Shown here in pieces: positions 24,601 to 37,401 of a stretch of 64,000 bases of DNA. The translations under genes and the position numbers were made by a program. Each line of letters starts with the position of its first letter. The first letter of the stretch is position 1. The notes under the pieces were generated by a model. It saw only the letters and a list, made by a program, of their open reading frames with translations, did no database searches and was not told where the DNA came from. Source of the DNA: Pelargonium cotyledonis (Eukaryota; Streptophyta; Magnoliopsida; Geraniales; Geraniaceae); assembly GCA_036897625.1 (NCBI GenBank), contig JAYMTA010000012.1, positions 59,244 to 123,243 on the forward strand, given 5' to 3'.

Positions 24601-27564
24601 ACAAAGGTTTTCCTTTTACCCCCTAATTTATTACATATCAAATACATTTAATTTATAGACAATAAGTATTGGAGCTTCCCCAAATACAAGATATATTTTA
24701 TCTAGTGACTCCTAAATGTCTTAACCTCCTTTAAACCTTAACTATCCTAGAATTAGGTCCGTGCTACACCTATTTCGAGTTATTCTGAAATTTATATGTC
24801 ACTAACCAATAAAAAAAACTAAGGAAGTCATTGAATTTGAAAAAGTGTAAAAAGGATTTCCCTAGTAACTCGTAGAAGGCGAGGGGCTCCTAAGTATTAT
24901 CTCAACATGAAGCTTGGGTATTCAATCTTAGTAAAATAAGGAGTCCAAGATACCCGTGGAATCTAGTAATATAACCTATTACTCCTACAACTAAAAGGAA
25001 TTTAGTAGCTTAACTTATCTCAGGTTTTGTAACTTAGCCTGAAAAGGAATACCTTTTAACCCGCATTTGTTCGGTACTCTCTCTTTAGGAAATTCTTAAA
25101 TATTTGATATTATTAAGAAATAGTAATAGCAAGAATATGGTTAAACTCTGTACTTTCTAACAAATAAAGCTACCTTCCGAAAAAGAAAATTTTTGGGGAA
25201 TCCCTATGAACCTTAAATCAAGATATACCTAGACATTAGAAACCCTACCTATAACTCCCTCCTATTAAGCTAAAGTTCTCCCTGAATCTCATATTAAACC
25301 TTTGAGTTTTGGTGTTAGTTATACTACTTATATACTTAGTACAAGCTTTTTGAGCTAATATGGTATATGTCGTTTAGTTCCTATTTATCAAAACCTGTGC
25401 TTATACCCCGAAAGGGAAGTTGGTAATAATTGCATTTACTTTAATAAGCATTGAACGCCTTTTTCATTACTATAAAACAAATGCTTAAGTTCCTGTCCAG
25501 AGCAGTCTAACTTATTCTTATTAGAAAACAAGATCTCTTTTTATATAATTGTAAAGTAGGTCTATAATAGGATGTTCCTTCAGACAACCAAAGTAGGAAA
25601 AAGACTCCTATAGAGTACTTTTATGCATTTCCACCGCGATTCTTCTAATTCTAAGACTTATAGACCCCTTTCTTTATTATATATAAATTAAAAGCACAAC
25701 AGGTTTATTTGAGAGTCTTGTTTTCTCATACAAGAATTTATATCTTCCGTACTCTTTGGGGTTCCTTGAAATGCTAAGTTTGGTAGACTTCAGTAAGCGA
25801 TACTTCTTAAATGCAATTCTAAGTTGTTAAACGACGAAGCTTCCTTTTATAGTAAGTTATAGTAAGTCAAGGTCCAGAAACTTGTAAAGTACGCAGTACA
25901 TTAGATTCCCCGAGTCCTATACCCCAAAATTAAATTCTCGATTGAAAGCAAAAGAGTTTTAGCAGAAATATATGAAGGCAGTTACTAGAGCAAACTCTTC
26001 ACGAAATGAGTAATATCAATACCTCTTTATACTTTATAAACAATTTATTTACCCCCGCCTCTTCCTACCCTAGCTAGGTATTCCCTGTTTTATCATGACT
26101 AAGACAAGACATATTAGAGTTTTAGTTTATGTGACACTTATTTATATCTGTAATATATATATATAAACTTAGAATCTTAGGCCTTATACGGGTATATAAT
26201 AGGGGGTGTTTGACTTATTTTAAGTATAAGTTTCTCCTCAAGAATTGGAGATCTATAACAAAGTAGGATGGTTTGAGACAGAATTTCTTTTTTGAACATT
26301 ATCTATAGAATTTAGAAGAAAAACTATCTGCTCAATCCACTTGAGGCTCTACAAATACCTTAACTAGCTTTGGAGACACATTACCTTTAAGCTAGAACTC
26401 GTAGGCTTGCAATAAGAGCATAACCTCCATATTTCTTAAAGCATTTTTTGTTAATACATCAGATTCCTTATTTATATATTTATATGAGTCTTTTATATAG
26501 ATTATCTCGAATTTCTTACTAAGGCTTCTCAGTAAAAATAAGAAACTGGCGGAAGGCCTCGTCCGTAGTTTAGGGCAAAAACCTAGTATTAAATAAAACC
26601 GGGTTTACTTGTTTAATTTTCTAACTGGATATTCCTAAAGTATCTTGTTACAGTTTTTTTATACCCAAATAGGAGGGGACTCCGTTATAAGGATTGCCGT
26701 AGTCTTAGTTTAATCTAACAAAAGTACTGATTGTCTAGTTTCAGAAGAGGGGTTTTCTTAGTTTCTTAGAATAAAAGTCTATACTCCCGTAATGCTTTTT
26801 CTATATTATTACTAGACAGCAACCTCTTAGAAGGGGGCTCCTAGTAGGTTAAAGTAAAAACTGCTTCGATTGTGCAAAGTTAGGCAACGACTTTACTCGC
26901 GGGTCTTTTATAAACCACTATGAAACAGCAAGAATTTAGTTAATATACCTACTGGAAAAGATTGGAAAAAAACCATGGATAGAATCCAGATACTCCTAGT
27001 CAGAATTTACTCTCTTATTACAGTAACAATACCTACTCATATTATTAAAAATTATTAAAGTGTGAGTATGTTATTATTAAAACCTTTATTTTAAGAAGCA
27101 AAAGCTCGCCGGCCTTACAAAAAAAAATTCATTCTATATAGTTAGGTATGTAATAAAATCACATATACTGATCCAAGGGAGGGTCCAGAATGTAATATTA
27201 AGAACTTCTTGCAATAGATTAAGACGGACACTTAACTTAACTCCCACTTACGCTAAAATGACTCGAGTAATATACCAATAATATGTAACTTATAGAAACC
27301 ATATTAACTAATACCTTAATACTGTGTATTTCCTAGACAACTTCAATAGGGAGTATCCCCGGGTACTTCTTTACTAAGAACTAGTTGCTTTCTTCTTTAC
27401 TATACCTACAGCATACCCTTATTTATTTTACTGAGATCTCTCTAGGTATACAAGTAATCACTAATTATTCTTGAACCTTAGAATGCATCCGTAATAGAAA
27501 TTCATATACTATATTCCTATAATTACTAGTAAGTACAAGGCAGGGATAATTTCAGTATCCTTTA
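21641..27564. other. Gene-free matrix
   Basis: Six kilobases without a defensible gene. A 92-codon frame at 21,852-22,130 needs a TTG start and has no recognisable domain. Palindromic clusters occur at 22,750-22,763 (AAGGGATTCCCTTT) and 26,673-26,683. A 10-bp tandem doublet lies at 25,847-25,866. The word TACTCGCGGG occurs at 22,172 and 26,894. Confidence 0.5.
25847..25866. repeat. 10-bp perfect tandem duplication
   Basis: TTATAGTAAG occurs twice back to back. Confidence 0.75.
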
Positions 27565-27616
27565 TTTTATTAGAGCAAAAGACTAGGATAGGTCGGGTTC
27601 GTAGTTCAAGTCCACC
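27565..27616 (+). pseudogene. Possible tRNA relic
   Basis: TTAGAGCA, as at a D-arm end, is followed about 30 nt later by GTAGTTCAAGTCCACC, a T-arm-like sequence. The anticodon arm is not recognisable and stems do not pair. Confidence 0.3.
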
Positions 27617-30600
27617 ATCATGAGGAAAGATAAGCAAGGGGGTCTACAATGGAATCAAATAAGGATTTCCAAGTACAAGCTTAAAAAACCTCCGGAATCC
27701 TGGAAAAAAAGGCTAAGTTATATAAAAAGCTTAAGTACAGGGATTCCTTCTCTTGTTACTGTTCCTTTGGTTAAAGGTAATGAGTTTCGACGAATTTATA
27801 GAGTAAAATATAAGCTAAAGTGGGGTTTGTTTTCTTATTTTCTTTCCCAAAATCCAGTTTAAGTGGGGAGTCATAAGGAACGACTAAAGTTTTTATAGTA
27901 AGTCCTCTTTTCCTAAGTTCGGGATCAAAAGAAATACGGTATATAATAAGGGGATCCATTATTTATGTATTTGATTATGTTGTACCCCACGCTTCTTATC
28001 TCAAAGCAATAAGTAATTTCTTAATGAATAGGGAAAACAACTAAAAGGTCAGAGGGGCTTCTCTGTCTTGCTTACCCCCCCTACACCTCTGAAAAACTGA
28101 AAATTGTAAAACTAAGGCTAAAGCAGGTTAGTTCTATAAAAGCAAGATCTAAGAAATTGGGTGTAGGTAAAGAAGAATAAAATATATTGAAGAGTTCCCT
28201 CGGGTGTCCCGACAAGTTTTCTAAGAACAAGGAAAATTAAGAAGAGTTTCTTAACAAATACTAATAAAGGTAGGCATTTAAGTTCCTGTTTTGATGGAGA
28301 ATTGTTGCGTTAGAGTTTTTACTGATTAAATTAAAGTTTTTTTTTACAAAGCGCTATAAACTCAGTAAGCTGGGAGCAAGAGCATGTTCCTCTTTAAGTT
28401 AAATCTTGAATATGGACTCCAAAGTCTTAAAGTTACAAAGGGATTTGTTTTTTTATAAAGATACAAATAGAAAATTCTTAAGGTTCTTAACTAAGGTAAA
28501 TGATCTTCTTCAACAGATTGGCAGATATTGAATTCTTCAGTTCTATATAGCTTTAAACCTTTTTATCTCTGTAATTCTAAAGACTCTGGCTTCTTTTTTT
28601 TTTACCTTCTACTCAAGGAAGACCTATTCGCACATTTTAGTATCGGCGGACTACCCGTTGAGTGTCCGTTAACTCAATCTGAGAAACTATAGACCTTTTA
28701 GAAGCTCATATCTCTTTGTTAAATATAACAAAATAGACTATAATACTGTTGAACTCAATTTCTTTATCCTTTTATAAATATAAAGCGGGCCCTCCTCTTA
28801 TCTAGTATTCAATTTATCACGAAATTGCGAGGAGTTTTCTGAGAGTAAGCACCCCCGTCTATAAGGCCTAGTTCTAGCGTAATTCTGTATTCTACTAAAG
28901 TAAGAAGCCGTGATTATCTATGAAACCCCTTAAGAAAGTCTCATCAAATCTTCCAATACTTATCCCCGCCTTTTCAAAGTGTTCGAGTGCCCTTTTACTT
29001 TACTTTCAGTTTGGGCAAAATTGCCCTTATTAGATAATAACACTCTAAAAATTACTATGCGTGCGGCTTGACCATAAATAAAAAGGAGAAACCCCGAATT
29101 CTTAAGTAATACAGTATTGATAGCCTAAATAAAAACTAGATTACAATATGACCTACTTCATCAGCTTCTCCATATTTTTCTTTATTCTTTTGCTCTTAAA
29201 TAAGTTAATCTGCATTAAGACCTTACCAGAGAATCCTTTATTATTTCACGTGTTTAAAGTACATCGTGCAAGGAGAAGCCTCCTATGATTATGATATGGG
29301 CTCTTGTCAACAAAGCCAATCCCTTTTTATCTAAACATCAATTTGATATTGTTCAATCAAAAGAAGTGAAGGAGTTAGTCAACTGTAATCAGAAGCTTCT
29401 ATTTTTGTATTGTACTTCAAAGACTGGCCCTTGTTACTCTATTTTTAATTTCCAAATATTATAGATTCCTTCTTAATAAAAAAAATTTGTAATCCTATGG
29501 TTTCTCATCCAAAAGGTAGAACTTTTATCCTAATAAAAATGCCTAATCTCGTACCTTTCTTCGGCATGCTCCTTTAATAGTAGTATGTAGGGCCTCTTGT
29601 CTAATACTTATAATTGTATTATTAGTACTACTAAGGAAGAAAATACGCATATAGAAACTAATGGAATACCGAATTCTTAATTCTACTCGATAACGTTTAA
29701 ACTACAAGGATCTTCTACCTCTTTTATAGACTTGCTTTAGCTTTAATCTAGAAACTTTATTGACAACTATAATATAGGGGCATTCCTCTAGATCTAACCC
29801 TTTTATAAACCTTGACTTTTTTCTAAGTTCTAAGTCTTTGGCACAGTAATTTTATAGACGTATTTCTGCAGCCAATAAACCAAAATTGATTTAACTGAAG
29901 AACTAAAAATAAAAGGGTACTTAATCCGGAGGTAACTAGTTGCAAAGTGTAAATTCTTGCCTTACCAAATATTATCTATAAATGATATGAAATCCTCACG
30001 GGCAAGCTAGCTTTTAAATAATTCCGAGTAAGAATATTAAGAGCCAAGAGACCCATGTAACCCAAAATGGGAGGCATTCCAAGAACAACTGTATAGGGAA
30101 CCCTTATTTAGGATTAGGATTTCCTAGTAAACCTTATTCTATAGTTCTAAATTAATAATAGTATATTAAGGATGTGTATATTTTAAGAATCTTGCTACTT
30201 ACTTCATCTGGAATTCCCTAATTATAATTAGATACAAGGATTCTTTTGCTCTGTGGAAAAGTTTAATCCTTTACTGCTTTATTTGAGAAGAGTCCTTTAA
30301 GCAAATTAATAACTTAGTATTTTTTTTTATAAACCTGAGAACCCCCGTCTATTTAGAATATAGGGCTGGGTTTTCTATTTTGAGAAACTTTTACTGTCAG
30401 TTTTTGAAACGAGGAAGTTAAGAACAAGTAAATAATCAAGGGAATATCAACTCAAGGAAGGCTTTTGTTATTGTTTGTATTCGCCGCCTATCTTTACAAA
30501 AATAGAAAGAAAATTCTTAATACGAAGTCTTCTATTGACCCGAACATTAAAAAGGGTATCCTGTTGTCCTCTTTTCCGAAGTTTTTACTTATCAAATTTG

Positions 30601-30875
30601 TTTTTTTAGTTTTATGTAGTTAGTATGGGATTCTTAAAAATGTACATGATACTGGGTGGCTTTATGTCTCACAAGGTACCCGAAAAGATACCCGTAGAGG
30701 CGGTCTAAGCCAAAATTTCGAGGTTTGGTAAAGTTTTTTGAATAAATTTCAATAGGTTGGACTATATCTAATTCTAATATCGTAAATATTATACTCTGAG
30801 AAATAGGTAATTCTAAAGGCATTTCAATTCTTCTCTTTTTGTAGCATATTATAAAGGGATCCTAGACCATATTTT
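27617..30875. other. Gene-free matrix
   Basis: No gene. An 80-codon frame at 27,620-27,862 is basic in composition but matches nothing I recognise. At 30,240-30,270 CTTTTGCTCTGTGG resembles the island core, but alone this is weak. Confidence 0.45.
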
Positions 30876-30945
30876 TCCAATGGAAAGGTTCGAACCTATT
30901 ATATTTCTACTAAGACTGCCTTGCTCTACCACCAGAAATTTCTAA
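30876..30945 (-). pseudogene. tRNA-like pseudogene
   Basis: On the minus strand it shows TGGTGGTAGAGCA (D-arm) and, about 30 nt on, AATAGGTTCGAACCTTT (T-arm with the palindromic AGGTTCGAACCT). The anticodon region reads AGGCAGTCTTAGTAGAA, where neither stem nor anticodon can be fixed. Both boxes at tRNA spacing make a tRNA origin likely. Loss of pairing makes function unlikely. Confidence 0.6.
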
Positions 30946-33821
30946 ATTAATGTCCTAAATTACTCCGTAAAAGGGTATTCTCTTAGGAATTTTGTAACAG
31001 ACAAGAAATCCGGGGGAGCTAGGTAAACCCTTATTAAGAAAGAGGCTCAATTCTGTAATTGTGTTCGTTCGTATACTAGTTTTTTCTAGCATACTATAAA
31101 GGCAGTTCATAGACAAATATTCCTTACTTTCTTAAAAAAAAATAATTGATAAATAGTGGGGTTTTAACAAGGGTTCCTTTCTTGTCTTTATTGTTAGTAC
31201 TAATATTTAACGTTCGTTCTAAGAATTGTATTCAAAAAGATATAACAGAATTCAGAAGCTCCTAAGAGTCTATATTCCAATACAGTTAATAAAAAAAGAC
31301 TTTAGCGAAAGAAACCTTCTTTAGTAACCTTTGCTTATTAGAAGGTTAGTTCTCTGTACCCGATTTCTTTTTAAAGTTATGCTAGCTTGGTATACAGTAA
31401 AATTGATAACCCGTTACTAAAAACAAAGAGTATATGTCTCCTTTTGAGTTTACCTGGACTGATTAAACAAAGAATAATTAGAGCTCTTATATTATATTAT
31501 AGTACTCGTATTTGTAGCATTTAGCCTTAAGAGGTTTGCTTTGAAAAATCAGATCTTAGTGGTAAAAAAATCATAGACCGTGTAGTTACTTATTTGGTTT
31601 TTGACTAAAAAAGTAGTAAAGGTTTTTTATATCCCTTTCTCAGTTCTGATCCTGGTTGGTCGGAATCCTCGGTAAAATATTGAATTACATGCGAAGCTGT
31701 AAGGATTTCCTTATTGACAAATTTTTAGTGGAAAAGGCGACTTAGTTTAGTATATCAGCAACTCTTAATCTTAAAACCCGTATCCCTACTAATCTACAGG
31801 AATTACAAGACCTGCCTCGTTTTCAAAGTACACCCTTTTCGGTATTGGGAGAACTTAAGAATTAGGGAAAGGGGTCTCAAACGGATGTAAGTTCTTTTTG
31901 CTTGCCGGGAAACACTTGAGGAATAAAGGGTTAAAAGGAGGACTTAAGTAGGATATATAATAAGAAGGAGTATCATTATGGGCTAGAATCTTGTAAAAAG
32001 TTTATGTTAGATCTCTCCAGAAGTACTTGGGCTTATATTTGTTATAAGTCGGCAGCTCCCCCTTTTGTTTGAAATCCCTCGTTATAGATTCAATATATTA
32101 TTTTTATTTATCCCATTCTTCGTTAAATAGTAGAACTCTCTGACTTTACTGAGTATCCTACACTATAAAGCTAGCCATTGAAAGCCGCGGCTTTGCCCCT
32201 GACATGCAAACAATTAATAACTGCAAGAAATAGTTAAACGTAAGGGTACTCTCGGGAACCTTTCTATGTTATAAGACTAAAAATTCTTCATTCACCAACA
32301 ATTTTACAGAATAGAATACTAAGTGTAACACTCGGATATAAATAACTATGGAAACCTCCGTATTAATAAATTTTTCAAAGAAGATCCCCAAAACCTGACT
32401 GGATATAGAGCAAGAAACTCTGAAGAGGATCCCTATAAAATTTCTGTTGGGACAACTCTTACTCCTATGACTTATAATAATCCTTAAATTTAAGGTATTA
32501 ATGTCCCTAATTATTTAATCTTTTTCTTGTTCAAACTTTTTTCAGCTCCTTTACCTAACAATTCTTTTTCAATTTACCTTGCTCTACATAACTTAAAAGA
32601 GGCTCTTGTTGCCATTCATATGAGGGTTAGACTCTATATTCTATTTGCAAGGACGGACAAGGCTGGAACTTCTCTCTATCTAAGCAATTCCGATTTCTAA
32701 AAAAGAGCTTTATAGTGACCATTCCGCTAAATATTTTCAAAAAAGGGACCCGTTTTTCTGAATTTGTAACCATATTCTAAAGTTTACTTTAACATGCTTT
32801 TAGAGATTCCAGGAGATTCTATGGCTTAATACTCGAGGCTAGTTTTAATTAAGAGTAAGAGTAGAAATTACTTTATCTGTAAAGAACATCTGGTTTTTGA
32901 ACAGTTTTACGGGTAGGGTAAATCAAATTCGTATTAGTATAGTAAAGTACTTCGGATCCTATTAAAGTTTAAAGTAAGCTATAGCAGGATTATATATACA
33001 AAATATTACCAATTGAGATCCCACGAGTGGGATACTACTAAAAATAAAAGCATTCTAGTTGCATATGTGCTTTAAACAAAAAGGGAACCTATATAAAGTA
33101 TCCAGAAGATAAAGCTTTACACTATAAGGTATTGCTTAATATTAAGTCAGTTTAGGACTTTCAATAGGATTTAAAGGCTAAGCATTCTATGCTGTCTTAC
33201 TATTTCCGGGTTACCCGAGCGTGAGTAGAATTAATTTCGTCTTTATCTAAGCGATTTGAAACCTTTTTCTTTTTGTATCGAGTCGCGGAAAATGCCAAAA
33301 GCTATATAGTTTGACTTGTGGTTTCCGTGGTTCTACCTTAATATTCTTCCGCTAATTTTCTTTTGCTATTATATCAACTTAATAAGTATGTTTAGAAAAA
33401 AGCAAGCACTTAAAATTATGAAGTGCCTTCAGTATTCAATATAAGGAAATCTTGGTGAGTAAAATCGGATATATTTCTTTTAAAAGTAAGAGAAAGGCCT
33501 TCCTCAGGTCATAAACTTCCTGCTTGAAAAGGTTGCTTTAACTGTGTGATAATATATTTGGTAGCATTTTTCCTTTTAGTACAGAATAATTTTAAAAATA
33601 AATGGAAAGAGGGATTCTATAACTCAAAAGGGTTGACTTTCTTTTTTAAGGAGGGACTCCTTCTACTGCAGTCTAGCGGTTTGAAAAGTAGGGAACTAAA
33701 CCGATGTACTGGGCTTGCTAATAAATATAGATCCGATCTCTTTTTGCTGTGATATACTAATGGGAAAGCTTAAATTCAATTTTCAGAGCTTTTTATAAAG
33801 ATTCCCTCTTTAGTTTAATCT
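30946..33821. other. Gene-free matrix
   Basis: No gene seen. AGGGACTCCTT at 33,652-33,662 is another palindromic-type cluster. Frames are at most 68 codons. Confidence 0.5.
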
Positions 33822-33892
33822 ATTACGAGATTTGAACCTTAGGGAATATCCACTCATTCTACCCAAGCTTTAACCTACGAATTCTAGGGAGT
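33822..33892 (-). pseudogene. tRNA-like pseudogene
   Basis: Minus strand: GTAGGTTAAAGCTTGGGTAG resembles a D-arm with its loop, and CTAAGGTTCAAATCTCG about 25 nt downstream fits a T-arm. The anticodon stem is too short and unpaired. Identity cannot be called. Confidence 0.45.
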
Positions 33893-34432
33893 GCCCGGGA
33901 TACCCTTTTTTCTTAATTAGAAGCTTTCTTGGACCTCAGGACGAGTTTACTTTTTGAACAAATCTTTGACTTTTCTTTTTTATTTTCGGATTCCTCCTGA
34001 GTATTTGCTTATTCTGGGAAAATTACTACTTCAACTAAAAAACGACGGTTTTCTTAATTAGATATCTATAATTTGTACTTCTTTTTTTTTATGGGTATAA
34101 CAGATACAGAGTTAATGTTTTACTAATTGCAGTTGTCTCTATTGCATTTGTTGTAACCAATACCACGAGTAATAAAAGTGTAATTAAAAGATCGCGCGTC
34201 TATATGAATGAAGCCTACATCTCGAAAGTGTAAGATTTAGTGCCTTAATTCTCAGTTAGCAAAAACTAAATATACTACCTATTAACTAAGTTTACGGATT
34301 TCGGAAAGTACAAGGTATAACTCATAAGTAAGAGTCTGCTTTACCTTTTATAAATCTAAATAGCTAACTAAGCTAAATAGGCAGCGATAGTTTAGGACAC
34401 AGGAGGGTAAATCGGAATATTATAAAGGGCCT
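33893..34432. other. Gene-free matrix
   Basis: Nothing seen beyond AT-rich sequence with sparse G/C clusters. Confidence 0.45.
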
Positions 34433-34545
34433 GCTTTGTATTGCCGGAGAGTTATAAAGTCCTTTTCATTACCGACCGAAGTTAGAGTAATGCGGGTCAG
34501 CCTGAGGTGAAGTAGTAAACAATTATTAGGACTAAAATCATTTCG
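34433..34545 (+). repeat. Possible stray island-repeat fragment
   Basis: CTGCTTTGTATTGCCGGAG, CATTACCGACCGAAG, AGTAATGCGGG and GAAGTAGTAAAC appear in an order resembling the 9.8-17.6 kb units. GTGAAGTAGTA also occurs with similar flanks at about 45,550. The similarity is patchy and could be partly chance. Confidence 0.25.
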
Positions 34546-35040
34546 TACAAAGTCGTAGGGATTCCATCTAAGGCTAAGGTAAGAACTTCTAAAAATCTGT
34601 AAGAATCTAATTTAAGAAGGGCTAAGGAGCTCGGTAAGCGGGTTACTTTCATCTCTGTATTCCGGTTTTTATTAAAAGTGTAATTATAGGCTCGAGGAAC
34701 TCTTTTCTCTTAATTTTGGGATATTTACGGTTTTGAGGGGTCCTCTATTTAGTACGTTAAGAGCCTTATAGAGCCTTAATTAAGAGATTCCCTAAAATAA
34801 TGAGGGGGCTTTTACAGGTTTATAGGTTTTTGGCAAAAAGAGCTTTCAGTAAAAGTCTTTTCTTGTTGGTCTTAGTGTGAGGTTGGCTATACTTATAACT
34901 ACTAAATAAGTTAACCCCCCGTTATACTACAGTTGGGAGGAATGATTTACTCGTTATTCTCCGTAAGTTTATACCCTTTGTTAATGATAAGAGCAGAGAA
35001 CAAGAGGAATTCTCCGTATCCTATATACCTAAATTAACTA

Positions 35041-36010
35041 CCAATTCCTTTAGTAAAAATAAATAGTAATCTAATATTCCTTACCAGAAGAGAAAAGGTA
35101 TAATAAGTACTTGCCATAAGAAGATAAGTACAGGCTGGAACAATAAGCCCCACAAGAGTCAGGTATAGCCCGGGGGAATCCTGGTAACATTAAAGCTGCA
35201 GACAGCTAGAACAAGTAAAGGTTATAAGAAAAAGGGGCCGGTATCAAGACTAAGCTACCAAGGCTCATTAGAAAGAAGTAAGAAGAGGTACTAATCTTAT
35301 TAACAACTATCTAATGAAGAACACTACTATCTATTAAACTCTATTCCATTACTATCTCATACAAAGATATAGGAATAACCAGCTTGCAAATACCTAGAGT
35401 TGTTATTTAGAAACGAATTTACTCGCTTAAGGAATTTTTGGAGCTTAGAAGACAAAACCTAGTGAGTAGAGAGTAGAACTAATAGCCAGTAGGATGACTT
35501 CAAACGCACAAGTGATTATAGGCCAGGAAGAACACTCAGAAAGCCTTGGGAAAAAGTACTGAGAAGGCTCTATTATAACGATTCCAAAGAAGAGGTAAAC
35601 CCAACGGAATTTCACTAGTTAGACCTTTTTTTTAGCTGGTCCGTTTCTTTGAGTTAGAGACAGAATACAGAGAGACAAGATCCCACGAATAAAGACACTT
35701 GACACAGGATCCTTGCAAGTAACCTAGAACTAGATTCACTGTCTGGACTACCGCGCCTATTTTATTATAGACTCTTTCCTAACTTCACTGAGGGCTCGTA
35801 AAGAAGTACTAAGAGCCCTTTCCTTTGCGCAAAGAGACTAAGCGCACAATTCCTAACTCAAAACCGATAGACTAGTGACAGGAAACACAAGACTGAAACT
35901 TTCTAAGCTACTAACGAGAACCCTAAGAAACCTATTAGACGAGAGAAACCAACTACTTTAGACTGAAATTCTAGTAGATTGAGAGCTCCTGGATCGGCTT
36001 ATTTGGAGTT
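35041..36010 (+). other. A-rich island without genes
   Basis: The plus strand is rich in A and purine words (AAGAAGAGG, GAGAGACAAG) and poorer in matrix-type clusters. The texture resembles the 10-17 kb island. A TA-rich piece at 35,295-35,380 recalls the module at 0.65 kb. No coding frame and no clear repeat copy. Confidence 0.4.
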
Positions 36011-36842
36011 TAGTACGAATAAACCATCATTATGCCCGGCAATCTAATTAGAAAATAAAAACGGATTCACAAAAATTCAAGATAATAGGAGCTCTTTTGT
36101 GAAGCAACAGGAAGCAGATAATAGGAAAATACCTGCTTGACTTTATATAGAGCCTGCTCTCTTTTTTGTAATGAAGTAAAGGCCAATTATGAAGAGTAGC
36201 TAGTATGTGAAGAGTGCAGAAATTGCGACCGAGAGACTTAGGATTCACACGTATTAGTACAATGACTCATTTATTCCAATCTCAAACCAATAAAAATCTC
36301 CAACGGTTAGGAGCCCCTTTATATAATAAATCGGACTGTTGTATAATCCTGGGTATAGATTTCTTTTCTAATGATACAACTCGAACCTATAGCTTTCGTA
36401 TTTATGAATGGTTTTTTCAAATTTTGATCTTGGATAACTGGGATTTATAATAGGAAAGAAAAGGGTTTACTAGGGGACTTTCTTATAGGTTGGTAGAACA
36501 CCTAGCTAATAAGACGAATGCCACAGGTTCCAGTCGTACTATCTATTCCTTGAGAATCACAAACTATAAAAGGGAATCTCTTAGATAGAATTAGTAGTAG
36601 AAAAGTACAAAATCCTAAAAAGAGCTCGCAGTACATCTCCGTAACTTCAATCATTTATCTTAACAAATATGTAGGTTTTATTTCCAACACAATAAATTTC
36701 CCCGATCCTTGTCAACGGCGCTTCCTAGTAGAGAACTCATACTTCGTAATATATTGTATAATAAAAACTCTGAATCTAGTGAGCCCTAGAATTCTTAATA
36801 TGAAAATGCGTGTCATATATTATTATTATTTAATTATTTTAT
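36011..36842. other. Gene-free matrix upstream of tRNA-like gene
   Basis: Only short overlapping frames on opposite strands, which look random. The last 30 bases before the tRNA-like gene are almost purely A/T. Confidence 0.5.
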
Positions 36843-36917
36843 GGGTGTATAGCTTAGTTGGTAGAGCACGGGTTAGTTTGCTCGTCATGTCACTGGTTCA
36901 AGTCCCGGATACCCTCC
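36843..36917 (+). tRNA. Best tRNA candidate, anticodon unclear
   Basis: This is the most tRNA-like sequence in the window. The acceptor GGGTGTA (36,843-36,849) pairs with GATACCC (36,908-36,914) at six of seven positions, counting one G-T. The D stem GCTT/GAGC (36,852-36,855 and 36,864-36,867) closes the loop AGTTGGTA. ACGGG/CTCGT (36,868-36,872 and 36,881-36,885) forms five pairs with one G-T, but around an eight-base loop, TTAGTTTG, instead of seven. The T-loop TTCAAGT (36,897-36,903) is canonical, but its stem is short with a mismatch. The sequence resembles bacterial or organellar tRNAs; the anticodon could be AGT or GTT depending on the register. It may be functional with an odd loop, or an early-stage pseudogene. 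Confidence 0.5.
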
Positions 36918-37296
36918 TGTTTTACATTGTATAAATTATGCTAGTTTACACTCAGAATAACATAAAATAGAGTTTTTAAGCTCTCTTTATAAGTAAGCTA
37001 CCCTTTTTTATGAATATTCAGCAGAATTTCATTATTAGACCTGCTTTTTGAACCTCTGTATATACTGATGAAACACTAAATAAGAGGTAAGCTTTCCAAT
37101 CTCCTAAAACCGTGCAAGGCAGACGGTTAGTGCTTTCATCTCTTTTTTGAGTGTGCATTGTACATTCCCCAAAAGTATATAAGTAATTTTGTGTCAAAGG
37201 GAAATAGCCCAGAAAGCTCTTTTAGAAGTCTTTTACATTCACCAAACTAGGATGAACCCAACCGCCCTAAAAAGCGTGTATTATTCAATACTTTAT
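36918..37296. other. Gene-free spacer
   Basis: AT-rich with no frame of note. It separates the tRNA candidate from the inverted repeat. Confidence 0.5.
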
Positions 37297-37401
37297 TCAT
37301 GTATATTTTCTAAAATAAGCTAGGTTTTATACTTAACTATAGTAGCATATTTGGTAATCCTCACATAAATAACAATCCCATATTCAAGAAAATATACATG
37401 A
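37297..37401. repeat. 15-bp perfect inverted repeat, 75-nt loop
   Basis: TCATGTATATTTTCT (37,297-37,311) has its exact reverse complement at 37,387-37,401. A further four of six inner positions would also pair. The spacer has no obvious feature. By my estimate such an arm pair within 100 bp is not expected by chance in this window. It could be a small mobile-element relic with terminal inverted repeats, a hairpin end or a replication-related structure. No target-site duplication is visible. Confidence 0.7.

Noticed and set aside
27620-27862. 80-codon basic frame just after a tRNA-like relic
   Set aside because: No recognisable motif. A frame of this length is expected several times by chance.
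648-35337. TA-rich similarity between 0.65 and 35.3 kb
   Set aside because: The shared 13-mer is pure low-complexity AT sequence. It is kept only as a texture note.
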